From: Avena insularis
Taxonomy: Eukaryota > Streptophyta > Magnoliopsida > Poales > Poaceae
Reading direction: 5' to 3'
DNA: 64,000 bases
Assembly: GCA_023614405.1 (NCBI GenBank)
Contig: CM042693.1
Location: 155,450,731-155,514,730, forward strand
The number at the start of each line of letters is the position of its first letter. Position 1 is the stretch's first letter. The translations under genes were made by a program, and so were the position numbers. Shown one piece after another: positions 34,663-45,365 of this stretch. The notes beneath the pieces were generated by a model, which worked only from the letters and a program-made list of their open reading frames with translations, was not told the origin of the DNA and searched no databases.

Positions 34663-35406
34663 GCGAACACATTTGCGTGAACCAGAGACAGGGGGATGGT
34701 CAGGACTCACCGTGATAGCTCGTCAGAGCTCGCTGAATCAAGGGCGAAGCAAAATCTGGGTAGTAACTGGCGCTTGGCTGTGTGAGGGGACATGCTGCAG
34801 ACGGGGAGAGGATTATGTAGCCAGAGCGGGGGAGGGAATTACTCGGCAAATCAATGGCATTTACACGTGAATTCTTCGGTAGTGAATGGGGAGAAACGGC
34901 TGGCGAGCTGGTCATCACGCGGGATTTGGGGAAGAAGATGTGAGGTGGCAGTGGGGCCACTGGTCAGTGAGGGGGTGCGCGCGAGCGGGTGAGAATCAAA
35001 GGGGAGAGGGGGCGCTCTCGGGTGGGCTTGGTGGGCTGCCAGGGTTGCTGGGCTAGAATAGCTGGCTGGCTTTATTTTTTTTCTCGCTTATGCTTTTTCT
35101 TTTCTATTTTGATTTTTCAAATGTGATTTGAATCACCAAATGAACTCCAAATCTTTTCAAACTTTCACCAAAATTTTTTGAGGTGACCCTAGTGTTTAAA
35201 AGTGTGTCTAACACAAAAATTCATTCAAAAAACATTTTTTGGTCATAAAATAAAAATAAAACCATGCCCCATACATATAATATAAAAAGGGGTTTAAATA
35301 TGGTTTTATTAGGTTTTTAGCTTTGAAGATTTTTATGCCAAGTAAACATGCCATGATGATATGAATGCAACATGGTTTTGAATTTAATGAAATTTGGGAT
35401 GTTACA

Positions 35407-35831
35407 AAGAGGAGGAGCCAGTTCCGGCTACGACAAGGCCCAGAAGAGTTACCGACTTAGGCTTGTAGTATTACTTGTAGTCCAAGTTGTATCTCGTTAT
35501 CGACTCTGTAACATAGCCGGATAGGTCTCTCCTGTAACCCTAGGTCCTGGTATCTATATAAACCAGCCTTATGGGAGCCTTTATGGCACAACCAATCCTA
35601 CTACCACAATCACAACTCGCACAGATGAACCTCTCTTGTATTCCGCTGTAACATCCGGCTTACGCCGATATATTACTGGGTTGCTAGCAGGAGTAGGATC
35701 CGATCATCGCAGTTGGATCTAAACCTGGGTAAACTTGTGCTCACCACTCCTGGAACATCCGAAGTCTCACACCCCATCTTTCCAATGCCACTAGGACCCC
35801 CTATGGCATACTTGTCGACAATCCGACGACA
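35407..35831 (+). repeat. inner part of a 5' LTR
   Basis: It ends ATCCGACGACA directly before the primer site. A TATA box (TATATAAA, 35555-35562) sits about 270 bases from the end, preceded by CTGTAACCCTAGGTCC. The start is interrupted by the solo LTR insertion. Confidence 0.8.
35555..35562 (+). promoter_or_regulatory. TATA box of the Gypsy LTR
   Basis: TATATAAA followed by CCAGCC, in the normal place for an LTR promoter. Confidence 0.65.
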
Positions 35832-35833
35832 GT

Positions 35834-35850
35834 TGGCGCCCATCGTGGGG
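35834..35850 (+). other. primer-binding site, TGGCGCCCA type
   Basis: TGGCGCCCATCGTGGGG lies two bases past the LTR end. This is the long primer site typical of many grass Gypsy elements. Confidence 0.85.
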
Positions 35851-35916
35851 CAGGTGACCTTTGGAGCTTCGTTCCAGGAAGAATCTGCGCATGCAGGAAT
35901 CGGCAAAACTATCGCC

Positions 35917-38689
35917 ATGGGTCGTGTGGTCTACGCCAGCGATGTCCCCCTCGTTCTTCTCGACGAGACCTAGATTCCGGCTTCAAAACCAGTGACAACC
36001 TACACGATCATGTCTATCGGCGAGATCGATATTTATCTCGGTTTCGCTGAACCCGCCCAACCCACCCTTGAGATGATGACCATGGCAAAAGAAAAATCCG
36101 GATCTACTTTGTCTGCAGAGGCGGAAGAGTTCAAGGTCTCGGAGAAAATCGAACCCACCCAACCCACTCTCGTAGTGGAAGAAGTGGTGGAGGAAAAATC
36201 TGGATCTGATCTCCCTGACGAGATCAGATACATAGACGAAGAATACCTCCACTACGGATCCGACCCTGCCGATGTCATAGCAGAAAATGAACTCTTCAGG
36301 AGCAAGATAACGGAGATGGCGGGACGCCCCTACATCGATTACGAAGCAATCGCTGATATCAAGGAGAACTTTGATATGGCAAAGGCGGAAACCAAGTTGT
36401 ACCACTACCTCAAGAACATAAATAAGAAGAAGCATTGTTTCGTGTACCACATAAGCTCTGGATCTGACTCTGTCGATGCTGGAGCCGGCAGGGATTCAGT
36501 CCTCGACACGATCGAAGAAAACACAGACTTACCTGGCTCCCCTCGGGATTCAATAATGTCACAGGAACTTCGAGAAGGAGATGGAGGAGTATGAACAAGA
36601 ACACGCCTCCAAGACAACGCAAGGTGAGCCGGATATTTCTCATTGTCCATATGATAGCAAGGATGAAAGCTACACCTCGCAGGATGATATGGATACCATA
36701 GATTCCTCCGAGGTCCACAAGCCAACCACTACGGAAAGTACCGATGGAAGTTTATCCCCCGGTACCGGACCAAAATCAGTCTTTGCCACAAGTACGCACG
36801 TTAAGGCTACTGGGCGGTCAAAGAAGAAGAATAAGAACAAGAATCTGACACTGGCAGAGCCGGACATCGAGGAAACCAACGAATAAAAAGTTGACGAAGA
36901 GATCGAGATGGAGAATCAGGATGGAGATCCAATTAAAACCACGCTGATTGACCCTCCTATGGATGGACACGTCATCACCAAGGGTGCATGTGAAATTTAC
37001 GGAGATGCTCTTATGATTCCAATCCAACGGCTTCGGATCTTACTTCGGAGGCACTAGAGAAAAGGGCTGAGGACCTGGAAAAACACCGTCTATTTCTGCT
37101 CGAAGAGGTCGCGCGCATTGTCGAGCTTAAGCAACAGTTAGACAGTAATCCTGCCAAATATCAGTCAGATTTCAAGCGACACCCAAACAAAACTATAGGA
37201 GGTCCATTTCTTGCCAACAAGAATACAGATATCCACGGAGTCCTATTTGACAGAAAAACCAGAGAGAAGATCCGAGTCTACAGCACGCCGTTCAAAAACG
37301 CTGCTACAGCTCGAGCTATCCTCGCCAATAATCCGTCTCCACAACAGGTTCAGCAATGTGTTGTGTTTTTATGGATAACGTCATTTAGTGGCAAGCTGCC
37401 CTCCAAGTCAGAATTTTGCCGCACTGACGCCGACCAAAGCGCTGACGGAAGACTCCGCAGGGATATGGATCAACGCTATCATCCCCGTGGAGAAGAAGAG
37501 AATTCAAGAACCGGCTCAAATGGCCACTCTTGCAGGCTGGCACGTGACTGGGCAAGAGTTATTCCGGCTCCACCGGAGATGCCATCAGGGCAATGGTTCC
37601 TCATCAGGACCATCGTCGGCAAAACAACCGCTATCGAGAAGACCCGGAAGCATGCCGCCAGCGAGAAGAGCAAGATTGGCTAAGGATGCCACCACCGAGC
37701 CGTCCGGCTGGCAATGCCGGACGACGAGATGATTCGGATCGTCCTGAATCAAGTAGGGACGGAGCACGAAGAAATCAGCGTAGGGATGCCACCACCACGT
37801 AACCCAGCCGGAAATAATCCACCAGGGCCACCCTCGGCTCCATGTAGCGACCATGAAGGATCCTGACATAGCCATGGAAGCCGCAGGGGCGGAGGCGGCA
37901 ATGGTGAGAGGAGAAGCAGAAATCCGACTTCGCCGCACAGAAGCCGTGAGCCTCCGAGGCGCAGATCTCTCTCGCCAAATGACGCCCACCATCGCATCGA
38001 GTCAAATATAGAGGCGCGGCGGTACGAGGAAGAAGATGTGTATGTGGGACCCAAGTGCTTACGTCGGACCAAGTTTCCGGTTGACTTTGGTATTGCCAAA
38101 CACATCTAGCCCTACGACGGAGCGGCTCGGCCAGATACCTGGCTCCAGGATTTTTTCCAGGCTTGCTGCATCGCCAAAGGAGGAAACAGCCTGGTCACAG
38201 TCTAATATATCCCGCTTATGTTGAGGAATACGGCTCGATCATGGCTCAATGAACTGCCAGAGAACTCGATTCACAACCGGTATGATGTGCAAAGTGTGTT
38301 CTTTTCAAACTTTGAGGGAACATACAGAAGGCCCTGCATAGTCGAAGACTTGCAGTGTTGCACACAAAGACCCTGAGAAACTTGTCGGGATTACCTCGGA
38401 TGCTGGAGTGACGCGAAAAACTCCTGTGAAGGAGTAAACGAGCAAACTACGATAGAAGCTTTCATTGCAGGACTCCCAGTCGGACTTTTGCGTCACATAC
38501 TAAAGCGTGACCACGTCACAGCTTTGGGAGAAATGATAGAGACGGCAAGAAAATATGATGATGTCGATGATGATTCAGAAGGGATGCTAAATATTCTGGC
38601 CAATCCCAATGTGGCCAAACAGCCAAAACAACAAGCTCAAAAGCACAAGAACACCTCGGATGAAGAACCGGCTCCGGACAATGCAGCCA
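35917..38689 (+). pseudogene. gag: Gypsy gag (multiple stops and frameshifts)
   Basis: A first Met at 35917 opens MGRVVYASDVPLVLLDET, then a TAG at 35971-35973. The same frame continues to 36594 with acidic, Lys-rich sequence (EEVVEEKSGSDLPDE, IRYIDEEYLHYGSDP). Later pieces lie in other frames: 36581-36886, about 37060-37370, and a capsid-like part near 38220-38690 with RSWLNELPENSIHNRYD, EAFIAGLPVGLLRHILKRDH and LGEMIETARKYDD. These are conserved segments of gag in elements with this primer site. At least four frame breaks are needed. The last residues before the LTR insertion are PDNAAM. Confidence 0.8.
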
Positions 38690-41630
38690 TGTAACGCCCT
38701 AGAGTTGGGTCTATGCAAATCTTAGCATTTCCCGCCAAAATCCGCATAGAAGCGATTCAAAGACGCCCACCAGACACTTTTGTGTGGGTGGGATTTGAAT
38801 ACAAGTAGTTACATCAAAGTAGTTTACAACAGAGTCCACAAGAACTTATATATACAACAACGACTCAACGAGTCAAGAATACAAAAGATACAATTCAAAG
38901 AGAGAGCAAAATAGTATCTGAGTACGGACAAGATCCAAATGGGACTAAGAGTCCTGAAGAATAACCAAGCGGTGTCCATAAACCCTGCCTAGGCCAAGCC
39001 AGAAGGGTAACCTTGCTAACGTCGTCGATCTCATACCTGTGAATCCAAAGGGGTGCCGGCAAAGGGCAAAGGAAAACAGAAAGAGAGCGGTCAGTACTGA
39101 GGCCAGTACACGGCGAGACTAGAATTCGGCAGTCCTCGCCTACATAGGTATGGTGGACTCAGCGGCAGCAAAGCTTGCAATATCTAACTTATAGAGACAC
39201 ACTACAATATCGGCTATTAGAGCGAGATAAGAGGGCACTATACGATAACTATGTATAACACCAATCATAACCCATCCGAAGATTTCCCCCTCGAAGACCA
39301 GTCGAGGAAGTCCTCTTACAGAATACACACGGTGGCAATTTTAGTTAAGCAGGTTTTTAGTTGAGTAGGCTAATTACTAATCATATTATTAAAGGCAAAA
39401 TATTAGTGCCATTGTCTATGATCATGACACTATACTCCTGAGGCATCCATAACCGTGGACACACGGCTTCTCAAAAATATTTATCCTACAGGGGTGCGCT
39501 ACTGTACCCAAACGCATGCTCAACCCTTCAAGCAACATATTACGCATGTCATCCGAATCTCACAACAAGAAATGTCCCTTAACTACGCGCATATCCAGAG
39601 GCATCACCTACTGTGGGGAACCAACCAAGAGGTACGATGACTCTCAAGGAAGGCATAGCGTTTGCGCCTACTGGTGGATTGGGCCCTGCGGGGTAATTTG
39701 TACACACCGTGGGTGCCGTCACCGTGTACCGCGATTTATGTATGCAAGCCATGGCAATCCACCAAATATCAAGTCCGAAGACATATCAACTCACCCATGT
39801 CCGAGGAAATATTATGCGTATGCACCAATGGAAAACCAATTTTATAACCCTCTGGATATACGAATAGAGCCGATAGTTGAGGGGGGATCCCAGAGGCCCC
39901 ACGTTTGGTTAGCACGGTCAACTTAGAACTGGTATCGTAGAACGAACGGGTCCTAGGTCGGCTCAAGAAGTTCTCAAAGATGGTCCCTGCCGGGGCCTTA
40001 TCATTAGGTGAAACCATAACCAGCAATATCAGATTAATTATCTTATCACCAACCATCCAAGTATCATGTTCCACATGTATGAGAGCGATACTAAGCATGC
40101 CTACGACTCGTAAGAACAAAGCTAGCTAATCAAACAAGGCAATAGGATAACCAAGGCCATATAGTGGAGCAGGTAAATAAAGGAGCGGTATTATAGCATC
40201 GACAATAAGGATAGCAATAGATTAATAGGAGGAAATAAAGACTATAAACACAAGATAGGTAGAAGGGGGAGAGATGCTCGCCTATGAGACAAAGTCGGTG
40301 ATCGAAGGCTTGTCGCAACTCTCATCCACTCATCGTCCTATCGGTGAAGAAGCAAAACACTAGAAGGAACAACCGGTGCAATATTTAATAATACAACGAA
40401 AGGTCCGACATGTTTATGATATGATGTATGGCATGACGATATGCGGTCCCACTTAGCAATATTAAGTGGAATCAAAGTCCGGGGCGATTAATTATTATGG
40501 TTCAAGTTGTTTAACTACCCCCACAATTTAAATGTTGACTTAACAAGAAAAGTCATGGCGGTTGGCTACACAAATTGAAATGGAGCCAATATTAGACTAG
40601 ATTCGCATGCATATGGTCTCCATATTTAATTATAAGGTGAATCGGCATAATGCCCCAAAACCACAAACATGTATGCATGTATGAACAATTTAATACGCAA
40701 CAAGTTATATATCATTTAATAAAATAAGGGCTCGGATATAGGTCACACATCGGATCGACGATCTTGGGGGCTCGGGGGTCCGGGTTCGGTTCCGTGAGGG
40801 AGGTCTTGGCGTTTCGGGAAGGCGATCTTGGTGTTTCAAGTCGGAGACCTTGACGGCCGTGTAGACGATCTTCCGACTACATAGGCAAATGTCCTTGATT
40901 CCAAGACGAAGGTCTTGATCAACAGGCACGGCCAGTGCGAAACAGTGAATGTCGCAGCAATACAAACATACGTGCACATGCGATTGAGGCAACACAAAGC
41001 TCCTAGGGGGAATCTGTCTGCAGCGTATGACCACCAAACTCCTGGCACGCGCAGGTTGGACGAGGCAGGCGAACAGAGCAAAGGAACGAGCGGCGGGCGG
41101 CGAGCTTGGCGATGGACAAGAAGATGAAGGGCACTCAGGCGGCGTCCATGGCGTAGGGAGGAGGACATCGGGGTCCTGGCGAGGACAGCGCGGAGACCGG
41201 CGAGGTGCAGAGGAGGCCGCGGAGGGGCGCTCACGCGGCACCGAGGACGTGACGGCCAGAACGGGGAGGAGGGGCAGAGGCGGCGCGACCAAGCAACGCC
41301 GGCTCGAGGAGGAGGGAGCCAGGCGAGGGAGGAGGCGGTGACCTTCTGGCGGCGCTCGGGAATAAGGCCGAGGATGTCGGGAACGCGGAGTTCCGGGCAG
41401 CGGTGGAACACGGCGTTGCGGCGGCGCCAGGTGAAGAAGAGAGGGAGGCGACGCGGGCGCTTGGGGTGGGCGGCGCGGAGCTCGCTGGCGAGAGGAGAAC
41501 CCAGAAGCGACGGCCAGAGGATCGAGGGGAAAGGGGTCACGAGCAGGGAGACGAGGGGAATAGGAGGCGTGGGTAGGATGCGGCCGAGTGGGTCGCGTGC
41601 AGCGTTAGGTGCGTGTGGTGTGCGTCGTGT
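38690..41630 (-). mobile_element. truncated LTR, inverted copy of the 16479-20285 family
   Basis: The minus strand ends CTCTAGGGCGTTACA at 38690. 38690-40730 aligns in reverse complement with 18060-20285, and 40740-41630 is the corresponding GC-rich part. The AT-rich first 220 bases of the family are absent, and the right border runs into a Gypsy LTR without a target duplication. This end was therefore lost by deletion or recombination. GC-rich overlapping frames (40705-41655, both strands) have no domain. It interrupts the gag ending at 38689; the expected second copy of AGCCA was not found. Confidence 0.72.
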
Positions 41631-43224
41631 TGTGTTAGTAAAGAAATATCTCTAATTTTTTATGCTCCGTGCTTGTTTTGTATCTACTTTTCTTTACTTG
41701 TGCACACTTTGAGGTGCTTTTTACATGTTTTCTGGTACTAACCTATTAACAAGTTGCAATAGTGTCAGATGCCTGTTTTCTGCTGTTTTTGGTTTCAAAA
41801 AAGTTAGTAAAGAAATATTCTCGGAATTGGACGTGACAAACATCAAAGACAATTACTTTCTGTGGGGAACAAGAAGTCTAGAGGAGAGCCGAAGGGGCCA
41901 GCCAGGGGGGCCAGACCCACCCTAGGCGTGGGTGGGCCCCACCCCGCACCTGGCTAGGGTTTGGTGGCCCTGGCCGCCGCCTCGGTCTCCCCCTTCGCCT
42001 ATAAGAAGCCACCGATGCAGAAACCCTGAGTATCCGATCAAATATCCACAAAATCGTCTATAGCCGCCGCCACCATCGTCCCTAGATCGGGGGATCTGAA
42101 GTTCTTCCCGGCACCCTGCCGGAGGGGAGATCATCCCGGAGGCCTTCTCTTCGGTATGATGCGTGAGTAGTTCCACCTTGGACTATGGGTCCATGTAGTA
42201 GCTAGATGGTTGTATCTCCTTTGTGCTTTCATGTATAGATCTTGTGAGCTCCGTTCATGATCAAGATCTAATCTATTTGTAATCATGCATGTTGTTTGTG
42301 ATCTTGCATGCTCTCCATTGTTAGTGGTTTTGATTATGTTAATCATGATCAAGATCTAATCTAATCGTTCATGTTATTATGTTGGTTTGATTAATGGTTT
42401 TGTCTTTATGATTCTATCATGTCTGTGTTGTTTGTGATCTTGCATGGTCTCTGTTGTTAGTAGCTATCTTGGCCAAGTAGTTGCTAGTGACTCCAAGAGG
42501 GGGTATTTATGCTCGATAGTGGGTTCATGCCTCTAGTTTCCAAGGGAAGTGACCATAATCTCTTCGGTTGTAGATGTGATGTCGCTACTAGGGAGAAAAC
42601 AACGGTCTCTTGTTCATGGAACATGTGGACTGTTTACCTTACACACTTTGCTTAAGGCAGTTGTCTGTTGCTTGCAACTTAATACTGGAGGGGGTTCGGA
42701 TGATAACCTGAAGGTGGACTTCTAGTCATATATGCAGTTGGATGGCGGTCTATGTCTCTTGTTGTATTGCCCAATCGAATCTCATAGGATCTTTCTGACT
42801 AGTAATTGCATTGTTATGTCTTGCTTAGTTCATGTCAATTACCCTGCTGTAATTTGTTTACCCTTCATGCCATGTTGTTTATCTAAGGATAGCACCTCTA
42901 GTAAACTATGGACCCCGATCCAATCTTTACCATTTATACATCTTCAATTGTTACTTGTTTACTTGCTGCAAACCATTACCTTCCACACCATACGTTTAAT
43001 CCTTTGTTACAGCAAACCAGTGAGCTTGACAACCTCACTGATTCGTTGGGGCAAAGTCTTGAGTTTGTGTTGTGCAGGTATCCGCGTTGCTTGCAACACC
43101 TGTGTGACGTTTCCTTCCTCCTTCTGGTTCGATAACCTCGGTCTTAACTGAGGGAAAACTTGTTTCTTGCTGCTTCACACCTTGCTCTTGGGGTTCCCAA
43201 TAGGCTGTGCGTAGACAGTCGTCA
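41631..43224 (+). repeat. 5' LTR of the gag-pro Gypsy
   Basis: It pairs with 48069-48847 plus 63007-63775 and ends GACAGTCGTCA. The first 15 or so bases (TGTGTTAGTAAAG) do not match the other LTR (TGATACATTGGAAACG) but resemble 41803-41817 inside the same LTR, which points to a rearranged end. Around 42451-42462 it holds the uninterrupted version of the site invaded at 48848 in the other LTR. Confidence 0.88.
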
Positions 43225-43232
43225 AGCTTTTC

Positions 43233-43250
43233 TAGCGCCGTTGCCGGGGA
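43233..43250 (+). other. primer-binding site of the gag-pro Gypsy
   Basis: TAGCGCCGTTGCCGGGGA follows the LTR by eight bases. The family form starts TGGCGCC, so the second base is mutated here. Confidence 0.8.
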
Positions 43251-43407
43251 GGCCAAGGACGTCTTCACAAGGGGAGTCCTTCACTTCCTTTCTCTTTACT
43301 TTGTTTTTAGTTTGCTTGGTTTTGTTTGCCTCTTTTCAAAAAACACAAAAAAATTAGTTCCTGCTCTAGCTGCTGCTGCTGTTTTTGGCTTGCCCACCTT
43401 TGCCAAA

Positions 43408-44901
43408 ATGAACTCTGCTGAGAACACTAAGTTGTGTGACTTCACTAGCACCAACAACAATGATTTCCTTAGCACTCCTATTGCTCCGCCTGCTCCTGAT
43501 GCTACCTTTTATGAAATTAAGCCTGCTTTGTTGAATCTTGTGATGAGAGAGCAATTTTATCGTGCTGGTTCTGATGATCCTGCTGCCCATCTTAATAGCT
43601 TTGTTGAACTTTGTGAGATGCAGAAGTATAAGGATGTAGATGGAGATATTATTAAGCTCAAGATTTTTCCTTTCTCCTTGAGGGGAAAAGCTAAAGAATG
43701 GTTGCTTTCTTTGCCAAAAAATCGTATTGATTCTTGGACTAAGTGCAAAGATGCTTTTATTGGAAAGTACTATCCTCCTGCTAAGATTATATCTATGAGA
43801 AGTGACATTATGAAATTTAAACAACTTGATAGTGAACATGTTTCTCCAGCTTGGGAAAGAATGAAATCTTTGGTTAAGAATTGCCCTACTCATGGACTCA
43901 CTGCTTGGATGATTATCCAGACTTTTTATGCAGGTTTAAACTTCTCTTCAAGAAACCTGCTGGATTCAGCTGCTGGAGGTACTTTTATGGGCCTCACTTT
44001 GGGTGTTGCAACAAGACTCCTTGATAATATGATGGTTAACTACTCTGAATGGCATGTTGAGAGAGATCCACATGGTAAGAAGATAAATTTTGTTGAGGAA
44101 ACTTCCTCTTTGAGTGAAAAGATTGATGTTATTATGGCTATGCTTGTTAATGGGAAAGATCCTCTAGATCCTAATAGTGTTCCCTTAGCCTCTTTGGTTG
44201 CTCAAGAAGAGCAAGTTGATGTGAACTTCATTACAAACAACAATTTCAACAACAATGCCTATAGGAATAATTTTGGTAGCAACAACAATTATAGGCCTCA
44301 TCCTCCTAATAATGGCAATTCCTATGGAAGCTCTTACAATAATGCTAGAAGTGCCCCTTCTGAACTTGAAGTCATGCTCAAAGACTTTATTAGTAAACAA
44401 ACCACTTTCAATAAGACTATAGAGGAAAAGCTTTTAACTGTTGAGAAAAATATATCCTCTTTGTCTGAAGCTCAGTCTTCCTTGATTAATAAAATGGCTG
44501 CTAAAGCTGAAGCTATGGAAAACATCTTTGCTACTGCTCATGCCATACAAGTTACTATTGATGAAAATGTTAGGCTGTTAGCTCAACTTCATGCTAAGTG
44601 GGAAAGGGAAGCTAAAATTGATAGAAACAATAGTGTGTGCACCATCACCACTAAACCACAAGTAGCCCCTATTTCTACTCCTACTATGCCTAAGCCTATT
44701 GAGCCTACTACTAGTGATGCCAAGTTTGACTTTGATATTGATGGTTGCAATATTTCTGAAGTGATTATGTTCTTGAAAAAGCTTGCTAGAAGTCTTGATG
44801 CTAGTGATATGCATGTTTCCTTTACCAAAAACATTACAGATGCTCTTGTGAAAATTAAGGAAGAGAAGCTAAAACACAAATCTTCTATTCCTAGGAAGTA
44901 G
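43408..44901 (+). CDS. gag: gag of the gag-pro Gypsy, intact
   Basis: The frame is open from 43207, but the first 67 codons read through the LTR end and primer site. The likely start is Met at 43408 (MNSAENTKLCDFTSTNNNDF), giving about 497 residues. The retrotransposon gag domain spans roughly residues 45-180 (LLNLVMREQFYRAGSDDPAA, FPFSLRGKAKEWLLSLPKN, FIGKYYPPAKIISMRSDIMK, LDSEHVSPAWERMKSL). An Asn-rich stretch around residues 270-310 and a helical, coiled-coil-like segment (about 325-400) follow. There is no zinc knuckle. Gag would package element RNA. The TAG at 44899-44901 falls at the edge of the protease frame. It is the only full-length structural gene in the window. Confidence 0.9.
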   Translation: MNSAENTKLCDFTSTNNNDFLSTPIAPPAPDATFYEIKPALLNLVMREQFYRAGSDDPAAHLNSFVELCEMQKYKDVDGDIIKLKIFPFSLRGKAKEWLLSLPKNRIDSWTKCKDAFIGKYYPPAKIISMRSDIMKFKQLDSEHVSPAWERMKSLVKNCPTHGLTAWMIIQTFYAGLNFSSRNLLDSAAGGTFMGLTLGVATRLLDNMMVNYSEWHVERDPHGKKINFVEETSSLSEKIDVIMAMLVNGKDPLDPNSVPLASLVAQEEQVDVNFITNNNFNNNAYRNNFGSNNNYRPHPPNNGNSYGSSYNNARSAPSELEVMLKDFISKQTTFNKTIEEKLLTVEKNISSLSEAQSSLINKMAAKAEAMENIFATAHAIQVTIDENVRLLAQLHAKWEREAKIDRNNSVCTITTKPQVAPISTPTMPKPIEPTTSDAKFDFDIDGCNISEVIMFLKKLARSLDASDMHVSFTKNITDALVKIKEEKLKHKSSIPRK

Positions 44902-45365
44902 AAGATAGTTGGGAACCCATTATTAATATGCAAGTGGATGACTTTGATCTCAAAGCTTCATGTGATCTTGGTTCTAGTGTCTCTATTATGCCTAGGAAGA
45001 TTTATGAAATGCTTGATTTGCCACCTTTAGAAGATTGTTATTTAGATGTCCCACTCGATGATAATGCCAAGAAGAATCTCATGGGGAGTATTAATGATGT
45101 TCTCATCACGATTAACAATGCTTATGTCCCTGTGTATTTCTATGTTTTGGATGTTGAATACAATGCTTCTTGTCCTAATACTTTGGGAAGACCTTTTCTT
45201 AGAACAGTTGGTGCCATCATTGATATGAAAGAAGGCACCATTAAATATCATTTTCCATTCAAGAAAGGTATTGAACACTTACCTATGAGAAGAGAGAGGT
45301 TGCCTTTTGCTCCTCCTTTGAAAGCAAGATTTGATGTTAATGCTTCTTCATTTGAAAATACTTGA
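44895..45365 (+). CDS. aspartic protease of the gag-pro Gypsy, -1 frame to gag
   Basis: The frame opens at 44895, overlaps the gag end by seven bases, and continues without a stop to 45365. The active-site loop is KASCDLGSSVSIMP (Asp-Leu-Gly). The flap-side NAYVPVYFYVLDVEY and the second loop LGRPFLRTVGAIIDMKEG follow, then a basic tail ending NASSFENT. The first Met in frame is at 44928. It reads as the continuation of a gag-pro fusion; the frame change at 44892-44901 fits loss of one base and shows no classic slippery heptamer. The fold is complete, so it could work if expressed. It is nearest to the protease at 31126-31895. Confidence 0.85.
   Translation, partial: EVEDSWEPIINMQVDDFDLKASCDLGSSVSIMPRKIYEMLDLPPLEDCYLDVPLDDNAKKNLMGSINDVLITINNAYVPVYFYVLDVEYNASCPNTLGRPFLRTVGAIIDMKEGTIKYHFPFKKGIEHLPMRRERLPFAPPLKARFDVNASSFENT

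Larger units (their letters stand above)
24109..35406 (-). mobile_element. solo LTR (about 2.86 kb net), split by a nested Gypsy
   Basis: The minus strand starts TGTAACATCCCAAATTTC at 35406 and ends GGTGAGGTCTTACA at 24109. The flanks are AAAGA (24104-24108) and AAGAG (35407-35411), which agree if one A was lost from the A-run at the right junction. No primer site or polypurine tract adjoins either end. Its distal part (24240-25400) is the reverse complement, diverged, of 11000-12250. The Gypsy at 26230-34662 is inserted in its GC-rich centre. Confidence 0.75.
35407..38689 (+). mobile_element. Gypsy fragment: inner LTR, primer site and gag
   Basis: A plus-strand LTR end (35407-35831) is followed by a primer site and a long but degraded gag, cut at 38689 by a minus-strand LTR. 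The outer part of its LTR may lie left of 24109. Pol and the 3' LTR are not in the window. It differs in primer site and gag from the gag-pro Gypsies. Confidence 0.85.

Noticed and set aside
40705..41655. Long frames on both strands (195 and 234 codons)
   Set aside because: This is the GC-rich part of the inverted LTR copy, with the same explanation as 16652-17834; no domain and no family signal.
43207..43407. Upstream start giving a 564-residue protein with a hydrophobic N-terminus
   Set aside because: These codons read the end of the LTR, the primer site and the leader. The apparent membrane segment is noncoding sequence; the gag start is at 43408.
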